The notes: generated by a model from the sequence alone, not told the origin. Shown: positions 1 through 10,897, numbered from the stretch's first letter. The stretch is DNA of 57,669 nucleotides from Calothrix sp. MO_167.B12 (GCA_030066045.1 JASJCJ010000026.1:1-57669); one strand, 5' to 3'. Program-made: numbers and translations.

Positions 1-2112
1 GTTATCCCCATCACCTCCAATGAGCGTATCTTCACCACCATTACCGTAGATGGTGTCATCTCCTGCATTACCTTCGATAAAGTCATTAGCATTACTACCA
101 TTGAGCTGATCGTTTGTACCAGTAAAATCTTGTACTTGACCAGTATTAGCGTCTAATTTGACCACCCAAGAGTCATAAGACCCGGCATTGCTATCTCCCA
201 AACTTCCATCGGTAATTCCCGACACGTAAAGGTTACCATCATCATCAGCACTGACCGTACTTGCGGTATCATACTCAGGTGTACCAAACTGTTGAATCCA
301 TAACTGGTTACCATCAGTGTCATACTTTGCCACCCAAGCGTCATAAGATCCAGCATTGACTCCTCCTAAGTCCCCATCTGTATATCCCGTTAGGAAGATA
401 TTGTCATTAGAGTCTATTTCTATCCCATCTGTAAAGGGTGCATCATCGCCAGTAGTGCCAAACTGTTTAATCCACACCTGGTTGCCATCAGTGTCATATT
501 TGGCCAGCCAGACATCATAAGACCCGGCACTTTCCCCCGCCAAGTCTCCTAAAGTCCATCCAGTGGCATACAAATTGCCCATACTATCTGTTTCAATATC
601 CCACAGAAAGTCATAATCGGGTATGCCAAACTGTTTAACCCACTCTTCCTGACCATCTTGGTTTAACTTAACTAGCCAGGCATCATACTCTCCAGCAGAA
701 CTAGCATTCTCTCCTCCAAAGTCACCTTTTGTATTTCCTCCAAGAAAGACATTGCCATCTTGGTCGATCGCGAGACCCCAAGAGTCGTCAAGTGTGACTG
801 TGCCTAACTGTGTCCTCCACAGCTCATTACCATCACTGTCGAACTTGAATACATAGGGATCGGTTGAAGGAGCTCCTCCGTCCACTCCCTGCCCTAGGAC
901 TTGCCCAAAGTTTTTGGCATCTCCTCCCAAGCTGCCAACAGTATGTCCTGAAAGGTAAATATTGCCACTGGTATCAGTGGTAACACTTGTGTAATCTTCA
1001 AATGTTAAACTTCCAAACTGTTGAATCCACTCCTGGTTGCCGTCACTATCGTACTTAGCTAAATAAACATCGACACCTCCTTGATTGGTATTATCGCCTA
1101 GTCCACCTGTGGTGTTTCCTGTGACGTAAACATTGCTGCTGTGAGTAGCTATATCAAATACTAGTTCAGCTCTGTTCGTACCGAATTGTTTACTCCACAA
1201 CTGGTTTCCATTGCTATCGTATTTGCTCAGCCAAGCATCTCTAGCTCCTAAGTTTTGTCCTGCTAACGAGCCATCAGTACCTCCTCCTACATAGAGATTG
1301 CCCTCAACATCTACGCTTGAACTAAATAAGTAATCAACCCCGGCAGTCCCTATCTGCTCAGCCTTCTCTAGGACTGTTTCTGGTGGGGTGTTGCCCTTGA
1401 AATCGAAGTAATTGCCATCTAAACTTATATTTTGAGCAGGAATTCCACCCACCACGCCGATGAGGTCGAAGCTATTTCCCTGCCGCCAAAAGATTGCTGT
1501 TCCTAGACTAGTTTCTACCAGTTGATAGTCTTGGGAAGTACCGTGTAGCTGAATAATATCTTCACTGGGGTTGAAGTCTATAATGAGAGCAAATTGGTTT
1601 AAACCTAAGGAATCACTGCCGTTCTCAACGTAGTAGGGTGTTTGCCAATCACCCAAAATAAATGTATCTTGCCACGTTCTATAAGGACCAGGACTCGTTT
1701 GGAAAAGTTCTTCTTCGAGAAGATCACCGATGAAAAGATCAATTCTCCGTTTACCATCAAGATCAGCACTAGGATTAAAACCACTGAGACGATCGCTTCC
1801 ATGGCGACCCCAACCTATTTTGACTTCTTCATCGTCTGCTGGCGAGGCGAAGTTAATATCGCTTCCACTGGTTACGACATTCGTAAGAGGTGCAAATGTA
1901 TTAGGAAAATTGAGATCGGGATCATCATTGAAAAAAAATTGACTAAAATCAACATCGTCACCCGTGATAAAGTCAGCCCCATTTGGAGCTGGAGATGATT
2001 TTACGATACCTCTGAGATATGTTTTATAAAAGTCCGGAAAATTATCACCAATTGCTGAGCGTAAGATAGTTGTTAAACTTTCGTCTAATCCGTCGAAGAT
2101 ACTACTATTCAT
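1..2112 (-). CDS. RTX calcium-binding / SBBP beta-propeller protein, C-terminus cut by window edge
   Basis: The frame is open for 704 codons from ATG at 2112 to the window edge, so the C-terminus is missing. AAGGA lies about 11 nt before the ATG. The N-terminal 270 residues resemble the leader region of cyanobacterial RTX proteins. They are followed by about seven repeats of 56-68 residues, each carrying a core like AKYDSDGNQ-W...QFG (repeat starts near 1182, 1010, 807, 630, 463, 291 and 133). This is the SBBP-type beta-propeller pattern. The last 35 residues visible are haemolysin-type nonapeptides (GGxGxDxLxGG). There is no classical signal peptide, which fits type I export. Probable role is an extracellular calcium-stabilised surface or matrix protein; the substrate is unknown. 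Confidence 0.85.
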   Translation of the reverse strand, partial: MNSSIFDGLDESLTTILRSAIGDNFPDFYKTYLRGIVKSSPAPNGADFITGDDVDFSQFFFNDDPDLNFPNTFAPLTNVVTSGSDINFASPADDEEVKIGWGRHGSDRLSGFNPSADLDGKRRIDLFIGDLLEEELFQTSPGPYRTWQDTFILGDWQTPYYVENGSDSLGLNQFALIIDFNPSEDIIQLHGTSQDYQLVETSLGTAIFWRQGNSFDLIGVVGGIPAQNISLDGNYFDFKGNTPPETVLEKAEQIGTAGVDYLFSSSVDVEGNLYVGGGTDGSLAGQNLGARDAWLSKYDSNGNQLWSKQFGTNRAELVFDIATHSSNVYVTGNTTGGLGDNTNQGGVDVYLAKYDSDGNQEWIQQFGSLTFEDYTSVTTDTSGNIYLSGHTVGSLGGDAKNFGQVLGQGVDGGAPSTDPYVFKFDSDGNELWRTQLGTVTLDDSWGLAIDQDGNVFLGGNTKGDFGGENASSAGEYDAWLVKLNQDGQEEWVKQFGIPDYDFLWDIETDSMGNLYATGWTLGDLAGESAGSYDVWLAKYDTDGNQVWIKQFGTTGDDAPFTDGIEIDSNDNIFLTGYTDGDLGGVNAGSYDAWVAKYDTDGNQLWIQQFGTPEYDTASTVSADDDGNLYVSGITDGSLGDSNAGSYDSWVVKLDANTGQVQDFTGTNDQLNGSNANDFIEGNAGDDTIYGNGGEDTLIGGDGDN

Positions 2113-2496
2113 ATGATTGATTCCTTGTAGATAATGCAAGTAGTTAGGTGAAATTATTTATACACCTTGTTTGCCTTTGTGCCCACATTCCGCACTTAGA
2201 CAACAACTTGAGATATTTTGCAATACTTATAGATTAACGTCTGAAAGCCTTGTTATGAATCGGTTATAACAATATCAAGAGCTTTAATTTAACCTGCGGA
2301 ATGTGGGATTGTGTCTTATCCAATAAAATCCCTGGATTACGTGTAAAAAAAAGTACGATTAATTTTACACAAACACTTAACTGAAATATAACAGTTTGTA
2401 TAGTCTTTGTAATGTAAAAATTATGAGGTTATTGTAAAGAATATATGAATTTTTATGCTTATTTATATATTGCACCTCTGCGTATAAATTCAGTCA
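2113..2496. other. Intergenic: RTX gene promoter region with inverted repeats
   Basis: No ORF is seen. It holds a perfect 13-bp inverted repeat, CCCACATTCCGCA at 2182-2194 and its complement at 2295-2307, about 100 bp apart, which may be the ends of a small MITE-like element. A second AT-rich inverted repeat (GTGTAAAA...TTTTACAC) lies around 2340-2370. The promoter of the minus-strand RTX gene must lie here, but no convincing -10/-35 pair was recognised. Confidence 0.4.
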
Positions 2497-2541
2497 AAGC
2501 AAAAAGTTAGAGAAGCACGGATGAATCCGTGTCTCTCCAAC
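2497..2541 (-). terminator. Intrinsic terminator of the PKS cluster
   Basis: On the minus strand a 36-nt hairpin (2506-2541; core ATCCGTG/CACGGAT, extended by GAGA/TCTC and a third 3-bp block, loop of 2 nt) is followed directly by TTTTT (complement of 2501-2505). It sits about 170 nt past the stop of the methyltransferase gene, so it plausibly ends the whole minus-strand biosynthetic transcript. Confidence 0.7.
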
Positions 2542-2709
2542 TTCCTTTTGAGAATCCCGTAAATTTTAATCAGGGGAGTAAGTCAATCATTCATACTCTT
2601 TCTTGGTTAAGGTATTGGAGCATTAGGAGTAATTTTTAGCTAACTGACAAGTCAGCGCAAACTATCGTACTCAGAATGGAGTTATTTGACAAAATCGTGT
2701 TGTTCCCAT

Positions 2710-3300
2710 TTAAGCTTGACTGTTTTGAATCAAGGGTATTTTGGGAATAAAATGAGGTATATTAGCAAAAACTAAATTATAATTATTGTTTTCTGCTAAA
2801 GCCTCTTCTTCTGTTTGAATCCGCTTACTCATTAACAAAGCGTTGGCAAGAGAAAAAATAATTGCAGTTAAATAAGCTCCGTGAATCAATGGTAGTGCGG
2901 CTATTTCCAGGATGACTCCCAGCCAATTAGGGTGACGCAGATAAAGGTAAATTCCTGTATTCACTACAGGGGTATCGGGTAATGTCATAATTGATAACGT
3001 CCATCGCTGCCCTAAAGCTTGCATAGATAAGTAACGCAAGACTTGCCCTGCTAATGTTGCTGATAAAGCAACAGCAGCTAAAGGGAATATAAAAGGGCGG
3101 TCAAAGTACCAAACTTCGGCTATCATAGCAATCCACCAGCTGACTTGTAGACCCTTAACCACACCCAGTAAGTTATCCCCATGTTCTTTTCCACCTTGTT
3201 GCAGAATTTCTGCCCGATTGCGATTACTCAGACGTACTTCCAAAAGTCGCTGTAAGATAACAGCTACTACAACACCAATAAAAATATATTTCGTCAACAT
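2710..3300 (-). CDS. ICMT-like membrane methyltransferase (type III PKS partner)
   Basis: 196 aa integral membrane protein with about five hydrophobic segments and the signature of the isoprenylcysteine carboxyl methyltransferase / phospholipid methyltransferase superfamily: RHPNWLG near residue 123 and a downstream RIQTEEEAL. Members of this family are often paired with bacterial type III PKS genes (BpsA/BpsB-type pairs), where they O-methylate alkylpyrones or alkylresorcinols with SAM. Here it lies 218 nt downstream of a type III PKS on the same strand, so O-methylation of the cluster product is the best inference. The spacer holds a dispersed repeat, so co-transcription is likely but not certain. 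Confidence 0.8.
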   Translation of the reverse strand: MLTKYIFIGVVVAVILQRLLEVRLSNRNRAEILQQGGKEHGDNLLGVVKGLQVSWWIAMIAEVWYFDRPFIFPLAAVALSATLAGQVLRYLSMQALGQRWTLSIMTLPDTPVVNTGIYLYLRHPNWLGVILEIAALPLIHGAYLTAIIFSLANALLMSKRIQTEEEALAENNNYNLVFANIPHFIPKIPLIQNSQA

Positions 3301-3310
3301 TAATTTTTAA

Positions 3311-3434
3311 ACCTCATCCATCTTGATAACTGGAGTTTTCCGTTCAAGGGTAATACTAAAAAATCAATTATTCTGTAGGGGCACGGCACTTACAAGATTC
3401 TTCTATAGGTTGTAAGCTGACTGATGCCGTGCCC
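3311..3434. repeat. Dispersed repeat, copy A (about 125 bp)
   Basis: This block matches 44154-44280 at high identity over its whole length. A shorter copy covering only the hairpin part lies at 45056-45114. The core is a long imperfect palindrome bounded by GGGCACGGCA and TGCCGTGCCC. It separates the type III PKS from the methyltransferase gene. Confidence 0.8.
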
Positions 3435-3518
3435 TTTCAACTGATTGAATATTCGTAAGCAAAAACTATGGGTTTCAAAGTAGATCTAGTTTAGATACTA
3501 CTTTGCTCCCTTTTAGTA

Positions 3519-4640
3519 TTACCATTGCAATAAAATTGCTTCTTGAGAAAAGCCAGGACCCATCGCTAACAGCAAGCCATAAGAACCTGCAGGGGGTTGT
3601 TCTGCTGCTAAAGTTTTATCTAGGATATATAACACCGTACTGGAAGAAATATTGCCAATTTCGGCTAAAGCATCCCAACTTCCTTGCAATAGCTGCTCAT
3701 CTAGTCCAAATTCTTCCTCAACTGCGGAAAGAATCTTGGGTCCTCCAGGGTGAACTATCCAGCGAACAATATTATCGGTTGAAAGGTTATGATCTGCAAG
3801 TAGAGGGTCAATGGTTTTATGCAGAGCGATCTTGACATAATCAGCTACTTCTGGTCGCAGAATATTGCGCGTCCCCGTTTCAACTAAATCCATTCCCATT
3901 AGATGAACAGTATTGGGTAAAATAATTGAGCGACTATCAATAATCCGAGGTTGGCCTGGTTGAGCCAAAGGATGATCCTCACCCACCATCAAAACTGCTG
4001 CCGAACCATCTCCAAATAGAGCAGCAGTTACAATGGTCATAATGATATCGCTGTATATTGCAGGATCTTCAGGTAATCGCTTAATCATGTAAGACAAATC
4101 TCTTTGTAGCGAACCTTGCCATAATGACGAAGAAGGTTCCATGGCAAACAACACCGAAGATTCTGTAGGATGTCCTTTTAAATAATCAGCAATCCTAGCC
4201 AAGCCAAAAGCACCACCCATGCAACCTACACCTGTGAAGGCCATTCTCTTGATATCGGGGGAAAAGGGAATGCGGTTGATTAATCGGGCATCCAATCCAG
4301 GAGTGGCTGGAATTAGGGTAGTAGCGGTAAGTTGAGATACATCTTGAGGGGCTATAGCTGCCTTATCTAGTAGCTTTGTGACAGTGTTCTCAATGATATT
4401 AAGACACTGGGTAATTGCTTGATTGTTAACTTGACTGAATCCAGGGGGATCATAGAAAGAATCAAGAGGAAAAGTAAAATAGCGTCCGTTAATTTTGACA
4501 TTGGTAAAAAAGCGATCTATTGTCTCTAGATCGAACTCTAAATCCATTGCCAGAAAATACTTTTTGATTGCTGTTGCTAGAACTTCTTGAGGATAATAAT
4601 TTTCAGGAAATCCTGTAGATGTTGCCACAATATAAGCCAT
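3519..4640 (-). CDS. Type III polyketide synthase (alkylresorcinol/alkylpyrone synthase type)
   Basis: 373 aa, the usual size for a chalcone/stilbene synthase-fold enzyme. The catalytic triad is visible: Cys140 in GVGCMGGAFG, His297 in VHPGG and Asn330 in IGNISSS; the C-terminal GPGFSQE matches the family GPG loop. Such enzymes extend a long acyl starter with malonyl-CoA and cyclise it to a resorcinol, resorcylate or pyrone. The ATG at 4640 has GGAG about 10 nt upstream and lies 22 nt after the type I PKS stop, so the two are translationally close. In cylindrocyclophane and related clusters (CylI) a type III PKS takes the chain from a type I PKS, the same arrangement as here. Confidence 0.92.
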   Translation of the reverse strand: MAYIVATSTGFPENYYPQEVLATAIKKYFLAMDLEFDLETIDRFFTNVKINGRYFTFPLDSFYDPPGFSQVNNQAITQCLNIIENTVTKLLDKAAIAPQDVSQLTATTLIPATPGLDARLINRIPFSPDIKRMAFTGVGCMGGAFGLARIADYLKGHPTESSVLFAMEPSSSLWQGSLQRDLSYMIKRLPEDPAIYSDIIMTIVTAALFGDGSAAVLMVGEDHPLAQPGQPRIIDSRSIILPNTVHLMGMDLVETGTRNILRPEVADYVKIALHKTIDPLLADHNLSTDNIVRWIVHPGGPKILSAVEEEFGLDEQLLQGSWDALAEIGNISSSTVLYILDKTLAAEQPPAGSYGLLLAMGPGFSQEAILLQW

Positions 4641-4662
4641 AAAAATCGCTCCAATGATTTAT

Positions 4663-7600
4663 CTAATTTATAATCAATACTTGTTTTTGCTCTAATTGAG
4701 TCAATATTGCTCGTAGTAATTCCTCACGAACGGAATTTAAAAAGAAATGATCGCCAGGGAACATTTGTAAGTTAAATTCTGCTTTAGTCTGTTTATCCCA
4801 AGCAGCCAGTCCTGCTTGACTAACTTTGGGATCTTCTAATCCACCAAAAGCAGTAATCGGACAGTCAAGTGGAGGTTCATTCGCATAAAAATAAGTTTCT
4901 ATCATCGCAAAATCAGCCCGTAATACAGGTAGAAATTGTTGCATTAGTTTTGTGTTTTGCAAAATTTCATCGGAAATGCCATTGTAATGCTTGATTTGCT
5001 CGATAAATTGAGAATCAGGTAAACGATGAATAGGAGGCTGAAGATCGATCAGTTGAGGGGCATTTCTACCAGAAACAAACAAATGAACGGGAAGAGGGTA
5101 ATTTTGACGACGCAGTTCTCTGAAAAGTTCAAAACTCAACAATGCTCCCATACTATGACCAAATAAGGCAAAAGGAAGGTCTAAATAAGGCTTAAGCAGG
5201 GGAAGTAGGGTTTGAATTAAGGGCTTGAGATTAGTTAGAGGAGATTCTCTGAGTCGGCTTTCCCTTCCTGGTAACTGTATGGCACAAAGTTCGATATCTG
5301 ATGGCAATTCCTTAATCCAAGGATAAAAAATAGATGCTCCTGCACCTGCATAGGGGAGACACAATAGGCGCAAGCGAGCTTGAGGATTGGGCTGGGGGCG
5401 AATTACCCACAAATTATCTTCAACTTTCTGCTTAGTGTGAGTTTTGGTTATTGTTGGCAATGGAATGATCTCATTTGCACTGCCTTGATTTTGCATTCCA
5501 TCATGCTTTTCAATTAAAAACAGTAATTGAGTTAAAAACTGTTCTAAGTTGAGTTCGGCTAAAAATTCTACGGGAATAGAAATTTTTAAGTCCTGCTCAA
5601 TGGATCTTCTTAACTCTGTAGCCATAAGGGAATCTAGTCCCATACTGGAAAGACGCTGTTGCCAGTCAAGTTGAGAGGCTTTGATTTTCATGACTTTGGT
5701 TAGTAGTTGACCAAAGTACAGCTTTAACAGTTGTCGCCGTTTTTCAGGTTGAGCAGTTAACAATTCATTCAGTTGCTGATGCTCGTTTTCTTGCTCTATC
5801 TCAGTATTGCAAGTAGAAGTTTCTGTGATCAGATCATCAATGGCATTATCAGGATCTTTCTCTTGAGATACTGTTATTTTTTGTTGGAGATTTTCCGCGA
5901 TTACTTCTAACAGCTTAGGCAAGAATTTAATCTCATCTGCTGATAATTCTTCTGCTGTTTCCAACAGATTTTTTACCTGTTCAATTTTTCCTTGACCTAA
6001 CAGAGAGAGTAAAGATGTTGAATCTGCTACTAGTAATGAAACATCTTGATGCTTTTGATGATCTTTCAGACAATAACGTTGACGCTGAAAGGGATATGTT
6101 GGTAAAGTCGCCCGACGACGTTGAGGATAATCTCTCTCAAAACCCTGCCAATCTACCGCTATGCCACGTAAGTATAATTCTGCTAAACTTTCTAACATTT
6201 GCTGCCAATCTGGTTTTTGAGGCCGCAAACTGGGAAGAAAGGCATAGTTTTCGTCATCCAACGATAAGCAGAAACGAGCCATACCTAATAAAATTGGTTG
6301 CGAACCGATTTCGAGTAATATTTCGCAATCCTGTTGAGCCAAAGTTGCCATCCCCTGAGCAAATTGAACTGGCTGTCGTATGTGGTCGCACCAATATTCA
6401 GGGGTAGCAATTTCATTTGTAGCTAGTTTACCTGTAACATTGGAAATTAATTCAATTTGGGGAGGTGAGTAAATAACCTGTCTGGCAACCTGTGCAAATT
6501 CTTCTAACATCGGTTCCATGAGGGGGGAATGAAACCCATGGGAAACTTTTAGTGCTTTGGTTTTTACTCCTTGACTTTCCAGCTTACTCACTACATGGTC
6601 AACGGCTTCTCTTTTACCTGAAATTACGATGCTTCTAGGTCCGTTAAATGCCGCGATCGCAACTTCTTCATCACAGCTCTCAATGGCTTTAATTACTTGT
6701 TCTGGCTCGGCTAAAAGTGAAACCATTGCCCCATCTTGGGGTAATGACTGCATTAAACGTCCACGTTCGGCAATCAGTTTTAAACCATCTTCTAGACTAA
6801 AAACCCCTGCCAAGCAGGCTGCAACATATTCACCTACACTGTGTCCCATAACTAGTGTTGGTTTAATACCCCAGGATTGCCATAATTGCGCCAAAGAGTA
6901 TTCTAAAGCAAATAAAACAGGTTGGGTATATTGGGTTTGGTCTATATCAGATGTGGAATTAGAAGAATATATTATCTCTAGAAGAGGTTTGTCTAAATAA
7001 GAACTTAGTATTTCTCCACAGCGATTTAGGGCTTTACGGAAAGTGGGTTGAGTTTCATATAGTTCTTTTCCCATACCCATATATTGCGACCCCTGTCCTG
7101 TAAACAGAAAGGCAATCGGAGAAGGTTTGCCAACACTTAAACTACTTATGGCTATGTTTTCCGTGTCTTCTCCCGCAGCAAAAGCTTGGAGAGAATTTCT
7201 TAACTCAGTTTTTGAGCCAGCGATCGCTACTAAACGACGGTCAAAATGAGTACGACCAGCATTGGCGGTAAAACAAATATCTGTTAAAGGAATTGCATCT
7301 TTAGAATCTAGGAAATTGCTATACCTTTGTGCTAATGCCACTAAGGCCTGATCGTTTCTTGCTGAGAGGGCTAGTATATTTAAAGGACGTTCAAATTCAC
7401 CTGTAGTTTTGTTTACATCTGTGGACGCTTGTTCTACGATTACATGAGCATTTGTCCCTCCAAAACCAAAGGAACTAATTCCCGCTAGGCGCGTTCTATC
7501 TTCCACATTCCATTCTTGTATCTCTGTTGGAATTGATAGGGGAGTTTTCTGAAGGCGGATATAAGGATTTAATTGCTTCAGGTGTAAATGTGGAGGAATT

Positions 7601-8715
7601 TTTTCATGTTGCAAAGCTAAAACTACTTTAATTAATCCAGCAATTCCTGCTGCTAATTCTAAGTGACCGAAATTAGTTTTAACCGAACCAATGAAACAGG
7701 GCTGATTTGATTGCCGCTCTTCCATCAGCACTTTTTTTAATGAATTAATCTCAATGGGGTCACCCAAGGGAGTTCCCGTACCGTGAGCTTCAATATAGCT
7801 AATTTCTGCTGGTTTAACACCTGCGTTTTTACAAGCTTGACGAATTACAGCTTCTTGAGAAGGTCCATTAGGGGCTGTAATGCCGTTACTAAGTCCATCT
7901 TGGTTGACCGCAGAACCTCGAATCACTGCCAGAATATTATCTTTGTCTTCTAGGGCATCTGAGAGACGTTTCAGAATTACTACACCACAGCCTTCACCTC
8001 TAACGTAACCGTTAGCACCTGCATCAAAAGTCTTACAACGACCTTCAGGAGACATCATCTTAGATTGAGAGAGCATAATGCTGAGTTCTGGTGTCAGGAT
8101 TAAATTTACTCCCCCAACTACACAGAGATTACATTCTCCTGTTCGCAAGCTTTGAGAAGCTAAGTGAACTGCCACTAATGAAGAAGAACAAGCAGTTTCA
8201 ACTACCAGACTTGGCCCTTTTAAATTTAACAGGTAGGAGAGGCGACTAGGACCTAAACTTGGAGTTGTACCAACAGCATCATAGGCATTAATGTGAGTCA
8301 AATCGGCAGGATTTCTATATAATAATTGATCGTGTTTGACCAACTCCATGCCAGCAAATACTCCCGTCCGCGTTCCAGATAATTTATCTGTTGCCAAACC
8401 AGCATTTTCTAATGCTTCCCAGGCGACTTCTAAAAAGAGCCTCTGCTGAGGGTGAATTCGTTCCGCCTCTTTGGGACTAATATTAAAAAATAGAGAGTCA
8501 AAATCGTGGACTTGGGATAAAAATCCTCCCCAACGAGTATTCATTTTGCCTTGAGTCGCAGGCTGCGGAGCGTAAAGCTCATCAATGCTCCATCTATCTG
8601 CTGGAATTTCTGTAATTGCATCTATGCCATTGCTCAGAAGATGCCAAAATGCTTCTGGCGTTTCTGACTTAGGAAAACGACATCCTAGCCCAATAATTGC
8701 AATTTTTTCTTCCAT
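4663..8715 (-). CDS. Type I PKS module KS-AT-ACP-TE
   Basis: 1350 aa. KS at 1-430 with Cys176 (TACSSS), His311 (EAHGTGT) and His351 (NFGH). AT at about 535-835 with Ser626 (GHSVGE) and a HGFH motif at 726-729, pointing to malonyl-CoA. ACP with Ser1029 (GLDSL). The C-terminal thioesterase from about 1115 is TEII/GrsT-like (PYAGAGAS; Ser1188 in GHSMG; GDHFF near the end). No KR, DH or ER domain is visible between AT and ACP, only a charged linker at about 890-990. The module should therefore leave a beta-ketoacyl chain, which the downstream type III PKS could use, or the TE could hydrolyse it or edit the line. The ATG at 8715 is preceded by GAAGGT. All catalytic residues are intact. Confidence 0.95.
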   Translation of the reverse strand: MEEKIAIIGLGCRFPKSETPEAFWHLLSNGIDAITEIPADRWSIDELYAPQPATQGKMNTRWGGFLSQVHDFDSLFFNISPKEAERIHPQQRLFLEVAWEALENAGLATDKLSGTRTGVFAGMELVKHDQLLYRNPADLTHINAYDAVGTTPSLGPSRLSYLLNLKGPSLVVETACSSSLVAVHLASQSLRTGECNLCVVGGVNLILTPELSIMLSQSKMMSPEGRCKTFDAGANGYVRGEGCGVVILKRLSDALEDKDNILAVIRGSAVNQDGLSNGITAPNGPSQEAVIRQACKNAGVKPAEISYIEAHGTGTPLGDPIEINSLKKVLMEERQSNQPCFIGSVKTNFGHLELAAGIAGLIKVVLALQHEKIPPHLHLKQLNPYIRLQKTPLSIPTEIQEWNVEDRTRLAGISSFGFGGTNAHVIVEQASTDVNKTTGEFERPLNILALSARNDQALVALAQRYSNFLDSKDAIPLTDICFTANAGRTHFDRRLVAIAGSKTELRNSLQAFAAGEDTENIAISSLSVGKPSPIAFLFTGQGSQYMGMGKELYETQPTFRKALNRCGEILSSYLDKPLLEIIYSSNSTSDIDQTQYTQPVLFALEYSLAQLWQSWGIKPTLVMGHSVGEYVAACLAGVFSLEDGLKLIAERGRLMQSLPQDGAMVSLLAEPEQVIKAIESCDEEVAIAAFNGPRSIVISGKREAVDHVVSKLESQGVKTKALKVSHGFHSPLMEPMLEEFAQVARQVIYSPPQIELISNVTGKLATNEIATPEYWCDHIRQPVQFAQGMATLAQQDCEILLEIGSQPILLGMARFCLSLDDENYAFLPSLRPQKPDWQQMLESLAELYLRGIAVDWQGFERDYPQRRRATLPTYPFQRQRYCLKDHQKHQDVSLLVADSTSLLSLLGQGKIEQVKNLLETAEELSADEIKFLPKLLEVIAENLQQKITVSQEKDPDNAIDDLITETSTCNTEIEQENEHQQLNELLTAQPEKRRQLLKLYFGQLLTKVMKIKASQLDWQQRLSSMGLDSLMATELRRSIEQDLKISIPVEFLAELNLEQFLTQLLFLIEKHDGMQNQGSANEIIPLPTITKTHTKQKVEDNLWVIRPQPNPQARLRLLCLPYAGAGASIFYPWIKELPSDIELCAIQLPGRESRLRESPLTNLKPLIQTLLPLLKPYLDLPFALFGHSMGALLSFELFRELRRQNYPLPVHLFVSGRNAPQLIDLQPPIHRLPDSQFIEQIKHYNGISDEILQNTKLMQQFLPVLRADFAMIETYFYANEPPLDCPITAFGGLEDPKVSQAGLAAWDKQTKAEFNLQMFPGDHFFLNSVREELLRAILTQLEQKQVLIIN

Positions 8716-8917
8716 TCTCTACCTTCGTAATGTTCTTCATGCTACAAATTTGTCATATCTAGACTTATATCTGAAGTTCCCTATTCATTTGTGCTATAAG
8801 TCTCAAACCCTAACTGAGACAGAATCAAAATTCTATATTACTGGGTACAAATTGTTCTAAACCTTATTTGGTAATCCCTTCTAGGACATTTGGGAAGTTC
8901 AGTTATATCAAGGAGGA

Positions 8918-10327
8918 CTAATTACTTTGGGGTATAGACCTGGAGAATTTTTCAAAGACCTTTATATTACCTTTGATAGCTTTGTCAATGGATCCTCCTG
9001 CAGCCATAATTCTCATTTCACGATTGACAGCCGACTGATACTCTAGACAGTTAAAGACCCTACGCAGTGCTTCCAGGAGTTTGGCATGATACTTGAGCCC
9101 TACATGAAAACCATCGTGTTCCTGGCAAAAGCTCTTTTCCATCCAGTAGAGGCTGTCTTGATTAGACATTCCAAATACAGGAGATTTTAAGAGCTTGTAG
9201 ATAAATAGCATGAATAAAGGGCTATCTGCTACAAAGCGGCCAGGTAGAGCACCAGAAAGACCACTCAGCATATTGTTTTGCATCATGTGAAGTATTTTAC
9301 CAGACAAGAATTTTTCATAAGCTGTTGGTTGAGGAAGTTCCCTGTACATATCTTTTGCAAGTGTCTGGGAAATCGTGGTGTGGAAAGACTCATCCAATAA
9401 ATGATAATAGGAAATGGCTGTCGGAGCTGGAATAAACTCACCTTTTTTCTCTAGCTCCTGAAAACTCTTGTAGTAGCAATATTCATGGTTCTTCAAATAT
9501 GCATTGGCTGTATAGCGTAGACAATAGTACTGGCAAGCCATAAACGGAGAAATCCCCCAGTTGAAAGTAAAGAACCTCATCCAATGACGAGGAGCTACTT
9601 GTCCACTTATACCCTCCGATGCAGCTGCAATCGGGTGGTCTTTCTGCTCTAGTTCTCTCAAATACTGGGAATAGTATTGTTTTTTGCCCTCAAGCATCTT
9701 TTTGGCTATAAAGCTTAAAGCGTAGTCCTGATAGCCTGAGAAGATCGTTTTATACTGACTTGAGAAGAAAAGCGGCTGTAGAGGTTTAGGTAGCAATTTC
9801 CCGAGCCACCCTTTATCCGATTTGCTAGCCAAAGGATTACCTAAGGTTGTCTTGCCTAATAGAGAAGTTTTTGTCTTGTAGGCAACCTTTTGAAAGGTTC
9901 TGATGTGATAACTCTCTTGATCAGTTTCTAATTCTAGTTCTTTACAAAGTTCTTCATAACCTCCCAAATTCTCAAAAACACCAGATGTAATCATATTGTA
10001 CATAGAGGTACTAGACTCACTAACTGCAATGTAGTGATAATTTGCAACCCAAAACAGATGATTCAGAGCTAGTTTTTGAGAGGGAGAAGCCTCTTCATAA
10101 AGTGGAGTTCCATATAAAAGTGATAGTTCAGGAATACCCCAATAATGATTGCTGTTGCTGGCGTAGTCAAAATTCTGAGCAAGATCCCAGAGTTTTTCTG
10201 TGTAGTCGGAGTTAGTGTTATTCTTATAAGTCTGTTTAATTATTTTGACATGCTTCTTTTCCTTCGGGTTAGAAATATTTGAAGATTGCTCTAGAATTTC
10301 TGGTGTTAATTCGGCAGATTGGCTCAT
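8918..10327 (-). CDS. CylC/BrtJ-like dimetal-carboxylate halogenase candidate
   Basis: 469 aa, no signal peptide, mostly helical. It carries ferritin-like dimetal motifs: Glu104 (AVSESS), E138-S-Y-H141, E313-S-F-H316 (LLDESFH) and a further His/Asp-rich stretch at 401-414. Size, the ExxH pairs and the position between a FAAL/ACP pair and PKS genes match the CylC family, which chlorinates unactivated carbons of ACP-bound fatty acyl chains in cylindrocyclophane and bartoloside biosynthesis. Identity is inferred from motif and context; an AurF-like diiron oxygenase would look similar. It lies 202 nt upstream of the PKS start on the same strand. If it is a halogenase, the product should carry alkyl chlorine. 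Confidence 0.65.
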   Translation of the reverse strand: MSQSAELTPEILEQSSNISNPKEKKHVKIIKQTYKNNTNSDYTEKLWDLAQNFDYASNSNHYWGIPELSLLYGTPLYEEASPSQKLALNHLFWVANYHYIAVSESSTSMYNMITSGVFENLGGYEELCKELELETDQESYHIRTFQKVAYKTKTSLLGKTTLGNPLASKSDKGWLGKLLPKPLQPLFFSSQYKTIFSGYQDYALSFIAKKMLEGKKQYYSQYLRELEQKDHPIAAASEGISGQVAPRHWMRFFTFNWGISPFMACQYYCLRYTANAYLKNHEYCYYKSFQELEKKGEFIPAPTAISYYHLLDESFHTTISQTLAKDMYRELPQPTAYEKFLSGKILHMMQNNMLSGLSGALPGRFVADSPLFMLFIYKLLKSPVFGMSNQDSLYWMEKSFCQEHDGFHVGLKYHAKLLEALRRVFNCLEYQSAVNREMRIMAAGGSIDKAIKGNIKVFEKFSRSIPQSN

Positions 10328-10582
10328 TATTAGCTTTTCCTTTAGTTAGAAATGAAAAGTAAATTCCAGTTTTAAGGTAATTTATCGAACAATACACCTC
10401 AGTTACAAGGTAACAGCTAGGCACAAAGCTAAATACCTTTAACTATAAGGTCTTCAGGCTTTCAAATTCAGGTTTAAACCCATAGCCCGAAAGCCTTATT
10501 ATGTGATTTACTGTAGACTTTTAAAGTCTCCAAGTAACAAACTTTCAGTATTAGACTCCATAAAATGTCTGATAGAGCCTTT

Positions 10583-10897
10583 TTATTGAAGTTCCTCGAT
10601 TAATTGCTGACTCAATGCCTGTACAGTCGGGTAATTATAAAATAAGGTTGGGTCTAGTTCTTGACCTAGCCAAGTTTGTAATTCACCAGCAAGTTCGAGA
10701 ACTGCAGAAGAATCTAATCCATAGCGATCAAATGGAAGAGTGACATCAATTCTGTTTGGTTTTACTTCTAGAAGTTCGGCCAAGTATTTAACTATATAAT
10801 TTTGAATTTCTATTTGTGTGGGTAGTTCTTTGACAGTGGCGCGATCACTTGTTACATTCGCAGACATTGTATCAATTTGGCTGTTTTCGATTTTCAT
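10583..10897 (-). CDS. Stand-alone acyl carrier protein
   Basis: About 104 aa from ATG at 10897. An ATG 60 nt further upstream is in frame but adds an unlikely low-complexity leader, and neither start has a clear Shine-Dalgarno. The phosphopantetheine site is GLDSS, followed by the usual helix and a YNYPTVQALSQQL C-terminus. It lies between the FAAL and the halogenase candidate, as CylB lies in the cylindrocyclophane cluster. It is expected to receive the acyl chain from the FAAL and to present it for halogenation and then to the KS. The upstream end abuts a MITE. Confidence 0.88.
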   Translation of the reverse strand: MKIENSQIDTMSANVTSDRATVKELPTQIEIQNYIVKYLAELLEVKPNRIDVTLPFDRYGLDSSAVLELAGELQTWLGQELDPTLFYNYPTVQALSQQLIEELQ

